From contig CALIJH010000129.1 in the NCBI GenBank assembly GCA_938017765.1, positions 1 to 10,769 on the forward strand: a stretch of DNA of 10,769 nt, given 5' to 3'. The DNA is from an uncultured Leptotrichia sp. (GTDB lineage Bacteria; Fusobacteriota; Fusobacteriia; Fusobacteriales; Leptotrichiaceae). The notes beneath the pieces were generated by a model. The model did no database searches and was not told where the DNA came from. It was given only the letters and a program-made list of their open reading frames with translations. Positions 7,288-10,769 of the stretch are shown here, one piece after another. Every line of letters starts with the position of its first letter. The stretch's first letter is position 1. The position numbers were made by a program, and so were the translations under genes.

Positions 7288-8985
7288 TTAATCAATTATT
7301 TCTTCCAGTTTCATTCCTCTGGAGCCTTTAATTAATACAGCTTTTTTATCAGTTACTTTTTTCAGCTCTTCTTTTATAAGGTTTTTATCTGAAAAATGAA
7401 AAACTTCTTTTTTCTCAAAATTTTCTTTTTTATTTCCTTTTTCATTTTCTTTTTCAAAATTTCCCTTTAATTTGCTATAAAGGCTTTTCATTCTTTCACC
7501 AAACAGATAAATTTTATCAAGTTTACATTGTTCTATTGTCTCCGAAAGCTCTGAATGAAGCTCAAGCTCTTTTTCTCCTAATTCCAACATATCTCCCAGA
7601 ACAACTATTTTTATCCTGTCATTATAAATTTTTGAAAATGTCTCCAATGATTTTCTCATCGAAGCAGGACTTGCATTATAAGCATCATTTATATAAACTG
7701 TATTTTCTTTTTCAATTATCTGAAATCTCATATTAGTAAGATTTATGTTTTTTACAGTTTCTTCAATGGTTTTATCATCTATGTCAAATTGTTTTGCCAC
7801 GGCAATCCCCATTGTCAGATTTAATATATTGTGTTCTCCTAAAAGATTTGTATTAAAATTTCTTTCTATTTTGCCATTTTCATTTATGCTTTTATTCATA
7901 TTATCTATATTTATATCTGTATTATTTTTATTATTTTCGTTAATATTATCTGTATTGTCCGTGTTACCCATATCCGCATTGTCTATATTTATATTATTTT
8001 TATCCATACTATTCGTATTATTCATATTTTTGGACATATTTTCAAAATTTTCTTTTTCATTGTATTTCAGAGAAAAATATGTTCCTTTTTCATTAAATTT
8101 CACATCTCCATAATAGAAATAAGAGTTTTTATTTTCTTTCTGAAATTGCTTTCCTTCCCCTCTTTCAAGTTCGCTTTTACTTCCCTGACCTTTATTCATA
8201 TTCTCTTGTTGATACTGTTTATCTTCACTGTCCTTTTCAGTCTTGTCGTTATTTCCTCCAAATTTTCTTTCACTCTCTTTTAGAGCTTTTACTATTTTCA
8301 GCCTGTTATTTTCTATATCTTTTAGATAATCATCATCTCCATTTATAATCAAGACTTCTTTTGTATAAGGTACTATCTCCGTTTTTGCTTTAAAAACGTT
8401 TTTCTTCGTGTGCAAAAATTCTAAATGTGATTCTCCTATGTTTGTAATTATACTGATATTAGGATTGGAAATTTTTCCTAAGAGGTCTATTTCTCCAAAT
8501 CCGCTCATTCCCATTTCCAAAATTATAAATTCGTCATCTTTTTCAAGACGTAACAAAGTGAAGGGTAGTCCTATATGATTATTATAGTTCCCTTCTGTCT
8601 TTTTTCCTTTATATTTTGCAGAAAGAAGCTGATACGTTATATCTTTTACCGTAGTCTTGCCGTTACTCCCTGTAATTCCTATCACTTTTATATCTAATAC
8701 TTCACGCCATTTTTTAGCAAATTCCTGTAAAAATAAAACACTGTCATTTACGTAAAAAGCTCTATCCGTATACCTCTCATCTATTTTTGCATTAATATCG
8801 TCATAAACTGCATATGCTCCTTTTTCCAATGCTTCATTAATATAGTTATTTCCTCCCCTTATTGCTACAAATAAGTCATTTTCCTGAATTTCTTTTGAAT
8901 TCATTGAAACCTTATTTATATTTATAAAACCATTATCTATATTTTTGCTACCTAAAATGCTGCAAAACACTTCATTTTTAGTCAT
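7288..8985 (-). CDS. murF: UDP-MurNAc-tripeptide--D-Ala-D-Ala ligase MurF, enlarged by low-complexity insertions
   Basis: MurF joins D-Ala-D-Ala to UDP-MurNAc-tripeptide with ATP, completing the cytoplasmic precursor. Family motifs are ITGSNGKTT (104-112), EGNYNNHIGLP (131-141), EMGMSGFGEI (157-166), TNIGESHLEF (181-190), GEHNILN (383-389), NDAYNASPASMR (433-444) and KGSRGMKLEE (553-562). The 565 residues exceed the usual 430-470. The extra length sits in three Lys/Glu/Asn-rich stretches: about 243-287 (Gln/Glu/Lys/Gly), 311-372 (Asn/Asp, with INIDN twice and TDNTDN) and 509-527 (Lys/Glu/Asn). They fall in the loop before the YFYYGD strand, between that strand region and the HNILN motif, and in the C-terminal domain, so all catalytic motifs remain and the frame is intact. 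The N-terminal UDP-binding region is also variant: NSK (29-31) and GGNNYINEA (44-52) where many MurF proteins have DSR and a DGHDF-type loop. The ATG follows GTGGAG with 8 bases between. Confidence 0.95.
   Translation of the reverse strand: MTKNEVFCSILGSKNIDNGFININKVSMNSKEIQENDLFVAIRGGNNYINEALEKGAYAVYDDINAKIDERYTDRAFYVNDSVLFLQEFAKKWREVLDIKVIGITGSNGKTTVKDITYQLLSAKYKGKKTEGNYNNHIGLPFTLLRLEKDDEFIILEMGMSGFGEIDLLGKISNPNISIITNIGESHLEFLHTKKNVFKAKTEIVPYTKEVLIINGDDDYLKDIENNRLKIVKALKESERKFGGNNDKTEKDSEDKQYQQENMNKGQGSKSELERGEGKQFQKENKNSYFYYGDVKFNEKGTYFSLKYNEKENFENMSKNMNNTNSMDKNNINIDNADMGNTDNTDNINENNKNNTDINIDNMNKSINENGKIERNFNTNLLGEHNILNLTMGIAVAKQFDIDDKTIEETVKNINLTNMRFQIIEKENTVYINDAYNASPASMRKSLETFSKIYNDRIKIVVLGDMLELGEKELELHSELSETIEQCKLDKIYLFGERMKSLYSKLKGNFEKENEKGNKKENFEKKEVFHFSDKNLIKEELKKVTDKKAVLIKGSRGMKLEEIID
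7870..8055 (-). repeat. Low-complexity repeat tract inside murF
   Basis: This tract encodes the Asn/Asp-rich insertion (residues about 311-372). At the DNA level it is built from diverged short units around ATTATCTATATTTATAT; the 13-mer TCTATATTTATAT recurs exactly at 7904-7916 and 7982-7994 (plus strand), and related TATTATTTTTAT and TATCTGTATT strings fill the rest. The pattern fits expansion by slippage of short units in multiples of three. A second, less repetitive insertion is encoded at about 8125-8259. Confidence 0.6.
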
Positions 8986-9029
8986 CAGGTTATCTCCACT
9001 TTTATATATAGTCAGATTATAAAATTATA

Positions 9030-9629
9030 TCACTTGACAGAAGATTTTTCAACACAATTTTCAATATAATCTGCAAATTCGGAAATATTGTCTACAACTA
9101 TAGACTTCAGTCCAAATTTTTCCAATTCTCTCTCGTTTTCTCTTCCATATCCTGTTCTTACAAGAACCGTTTTTATCCCTAATTTTTCCGCAGGTATCAA
9201 GTCCGTTACCCTATCACCCAGCATATAGGAGTTTTTTGTATCAATATTAAATTCTCGAACAGCTCTCAAAAAATTTTCTGTTCCGGGTTTTCTGCATTCG
9301 CATCTGACTGCATATTTCCCTGTCCCTTCAGGATGATGAGGACAAAAATATGTCTTTTCTATTTTTATACCGTTTTCATACAAATCATTTTCGATGTATT
9401 TTTCCAATTTTAAAAAATCATCTTCAGAATAATATCCTTTAGCTATCCCTGCCTGATTTGTAATAATAGCAAATTTATAGCCCATTTCAGATAATTTTTT
9501 TAAAGAACTTACTACTCCTTTTTCATATTCAAAATCTTCTATTTTGTACAAATAAGATTTCTCAACATTGATTACACCATCTCTATCAAGTAAAATAAAC
9601 TTGTTCTTATCCGTCTTATTTCCCTCCAT
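9030..9629 (-). CDS. gmhB: D-glycero-beta-D-manno-heptose 1,7-bisphosphate 7-phosphatase (GmhB, HAD family)
   Basis: GmhB removes the 7-phosphate of heptose 1,7-bisphosphate on the way to ADP-heptose for the lipopolysaccharide inner core. The 199-residue product is a small HAD-superfamily phosphatase: motif I LDRDGVIN with nucleophile Asp15 and acid/base Asp17, motif II TNQ (57-59), Lys114, and motif IV GDRVTD (138-143) with Asp139 and Asp143. The CPHHPEG...CECRKPG segment supplies the zinc ligands Cys96, His98, Cys110 and Cys112, the mark of the GmhB and histidinol-phosphatase branch. No histidine-biosynthesis gene is nearby, which favours GmhB over the HisB-type enzyme. The ATG at 9629-9627 is chosen because AAAGGA lies 6 bases upstream; an in-frame TTG at 9656-9654 has no such site. 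It precedes murF by 44 bases and leads the murein cluster. Close relatives acting on other sugar phosphates cannot be excluded. Confidence 0.85.
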   Translation of the reverse strand: MEGNKTDKNKFILLDRDGVINVEKSYLYKIEDFEYEKGVVSSLKKLSEMGYKFAIITNQAGIAKGYYSEDDFLKLEKYIENDLYENGIKIEKTYFCPHHPEGTGKYAVRCECRKPGTENFLRAVREFNIDTKNSYMLGDRVTDLIPAEKLGIKTVLVRTGYGRENERELEKFGLKSIVVDNISEFADYIENCVEKSSVK

Positions 9630-9635
9630 AAATAT

Positions 9636-9641
9636 TCCTTT
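9636..9641 (-). promoter_or_regulatory. Ribosome binding site that fixes the gmhB start
   Basis: AAAGGA lies 6 bases before the ATG at 9629-9627. The alternative in-frame TTG at 9656-9654 is preceded only by an A/T run with no Shine-Dalgarno match, so the shorter, 199-residue product is preferred. Confidence 0.7.
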
Positions 9642-9675
9642 GTAATTTATTTTCAATATTTTTTTATAGTCCTAT

Positions 9676-10143
9676 TTTTTTAATCATTTATATGTCTTAT
9701 TTTTTGATAAATTTAGATATTCCAAGTCTTGATATTTATAAATCTTTTATATTTCTTTCTTATTTTAGTATATATTTTTTTCTGCTATTTTGTTATAGTT
9801 CTATTTTGACCATTTACATATTTTATCTTTTATTAAATTCGGATGTTCTAAACCGTAATATTTATAATTCTTTTTTGTTTTGATCATTTATGTATTCTGT
9901 CTTTTGCTAAATTTAAATATTACAAATTATGATATTTATAAACCTTCTCAGCTTCTTTCTTATTCTTTTTTATTTTAATAAATATATTTTCTACCATATT
10001 TGTTTATAAATCTATTTTCATTTTGACCGTTTATATATTCTATTTCTAATATATTCAGGTATTATAAATTGCAATATTTATAAATCTTTTCTATTTCTTT
10101 CTTATTCTTTCTTATTTTAATAAATCTATTTTTTTTACTTCAG
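9676..10143. repeat. Four imperfect direct repeats in a gene-free region
   Basis: The stretch between gmhB and the DUF6314-like gene holds four diverged direct copies, at about 9676-9807, 9808-9881, 9882-10024 and 10025-10143. Each begins with GA(C/T)C(A/G)TTTA or a close variant (9682, 9808, 9882, 10025 on the plus strand) and carries ATATTTATA exactly 50 bases later (49 in the last: 9732, 9858, 9932, 10074). The first, third and fourth copies continue with a T-rich tail containing CTTTCTTATT; the second lacks it, giving copy spacings of 126, 74 and 143 bases. Differences are mainly C/T or A/G changes and show no codon-position bias by eye, which points to neutral, non-coding drift. The region would also have to contain any promoter for gmhB onward, but I see no convincing -35/-10 pair. 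Confidence 0.75.
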
Positions 10144-10150
10144 ATTTTTA

Positions 10151-10642
10151 TTAGATTTCATCAGGTAAGTATATATACTCTAACAATTCATCTTTTCTCA
10201 TCCCTCTGATGTTCATCGTAAAAAATATCTTGTCTTCAAAAATACTTAAAGCACCGTAATAAACATCAGGCTGGCATTCGTATTTTTCTTTCAATATAAA
10301 CTTATTATTTTTTACACTGAATTCAAAAATTTTCTCATATTTCTCATTTCTGAAATGATAAAATTCAATATGAGAGTCATGAAAATACCACATTTTTTTA
10401 TCGATATATCTTGTATTATTGTCCAGTAATATTTCATCTAAAAAATATAGCTTATTATAATCCAACGTCATAGTTACGGTTCCACTTCCCATATAATTCC
10501 AATCCATTTGGGAGTTACTTAAACTTTGAGCTTTAAAATAAAGTTTTTTTATATTTTTCATTATTTTAAATACAGTCATAATACCTATATCGATTTTTTT
10601 ATTTTCTTCTTTCTTGCTTTCCTCTTTCAAATTTTCTTCCAT
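10151..10642 (-). CDS. Uncharacterised protein resembling the DUF6314 family
   Basis: The 163-residue product has a charged, Lys/Glu-rich N-terminus (1-18), no signal peptide and no membrane segment, so it is probably cytoplasmic. Its body is rich in short alternating beta-strands: a GSGTVTM stretch (52-58), LYFLDE (65-70), RYIDKKMWYFHDSHIEFYHF (78-97), then YECQPDVYYGALSIF (121-135) and IRGMRKDELLEYIYLPDE (145-162). From memory, the C..D.Y.G segment followed by a GxxKDE...Y ending is the pattern of DUF6314, a small family of unknown function; this has not been tested by search and no biochemical role should be assumed. The ATG follows AAAGGTGG with about 5 bases between. It is on the same strand as the murein cluster but separated from gmhB by the roughly 500-base repeat region, so it is probably a separate unit. 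Confidence 0.8.
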   Translation of the reverse strand: MEENLKEESKKEENKKIDIGIMTVFKIMKNIKKLYFKAQSLSNSQMDWNYMGSGTVTMTLDYNKLYFLDEILLDNNTRYIDKKMWYFHDSHIEFYHFRNEKYEKIFEFSVKNNKFILKEKYECQPDVYYGALSIFEDKIFFTMNIRGMRKDELLEYIYLPDEI

Positions 10643-10661
10643 AAACCCACCTTTAAATAAG

Positions 10662-10692
10662 ATTATATTTTACCTATACTCTAAGTATACCA
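10662..10692 (-). promoter_or_regulatory. Putative promoter with overlapping 15-base dyad, upstream of the DUF6314-like gene
   Basis: A perfect inverted repeat, TATACT-CTA-AGTATA, lies at 10675-10689. Read on the minus strand, its first half is preceded by TGG, giving an extended -10 pattern TGGTATACT (10692-10684). A separate TATAAT box is at 10667-10662. Either could serve as the -10, since no good -35 is visible for either; transcription would start about 10-35 bases before the ATG. The dyad overlaps both boxes and so could act as an operator, but a chance A/T-rich palindrome is quite possible. Confidence 0.35.
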
Positions 10693-10769
10693 AAAACAAC
10701 ACTTAAAATAAAGAGAAAAATAATAAAAAAAAGAAAAAAATACTCGAAATTAAAAAATATACTAAAAAT

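Noticed and set aside
9630..9656. A nine-residue N-terminal extension of gmhB from a TTG codon.
   Set aside because: No ribosome binding site precedes the TTG, while AAAGGA is correctly spaced before the ATG at 9629, which directly precedes the HAD domain.
9692..9883. A plus-strand 63-codon frame with hydrophobic, Phe/Ile/Leu/Tyr-rich translation, resembling a small membrane toxin.
   Set aside because: It lies wholly in two copies of the T-rich repeat, has no Shine-Dalgarno sequence, and T-rich strands are naturally poor in stop codons. Its internal similarity is just the DNA repeat.
9676..10143. CRISPR array.
   Set aside because: Units are 74-143 bases, diverged, unevenly spaced and without unique spacers between identical short repeats; no cas gene is nearby.

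Overview
The window is a very A+T-rich stretch (roughly 70% A+T by eye) in which every supportable gene lies on the minus strand. Read in the direction of transcription, from high to low coordinates, it holds a small uncharacterised gene, a roughly 500-base gene-free region of degenerate repeats, gmhB, and then murF, mraY, murD, ftsW, murG, murC and the start-proximal part of murB, which runs off the left edge. The Lys/Asn/Glu/Ile-rich proteins, the division/cell-wall (dcw) gene order and the presence of a lipopolysaccharide heptose gene fit a low-GC diderm of the Fusobacteriota, most likely a Leptotrichia-like member of the Leptotrichiaceae. That placement is an inference from composition and gene content, not from a marker gene.

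Layout. 10643-10769: upstream region of the uncharacterised gene, with a 15-base dyad and promoter-like boxes. 10151-10642: a 163-aa cytoplasmic protein resembling the DUF6314 family. 9676-10143: four imperfect direct copies of a repeat (internal spacing 49-50 bases), with no supported gene. 9030-9629: gmhB, whose real start is an ATG and not the TTG 27 bases further upstream. 8985 down to 1: the murein cluster. Gaps are 44 (gmhB-murF), 18 (murF-mraY), 169 (mraY-murD), 72 (murD-ftsW), 84 (ftsW-murG), 14 (murG-murC) and 113 bases (murC-murB). Each gene has its own Shine-Dalgarno sequence. No GC-rich hairpin followed by a T-run was found in any gap, so one long transcript is plausible, possibly with internal promoters in the larger gaps.

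How the genes work together. MurB and MurC through MurF build UDP-MurNAc-pentapeptide in the cytoplasm (MurE is not in the window). MraY transfers it to undecaprenyl phosphate to form lipid I, MurG adds GlcNAc to give lipid II, and FtsW polymerises lipid II at the division septum. GmhB dephosphorylates heptose 1,7-bisphosphate for ADP-heptose synthesis, so the cluster couples a lipopolysaccharide precursor enzyme to murein synthesis.

Most of the window is ordinary dcw cluster. The unusual parts are the four-copy repeat region, the Asn/Asp/Lys/Glu-rich insertions that make MurF about 100 residues longer than usual, a possible 41-codon ORF filling the murC-murB gap, and atypical residues in otherwise conserved loops of MurG and FtsW. 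I did not find convincing evidence of an undescribed multi-gene system.
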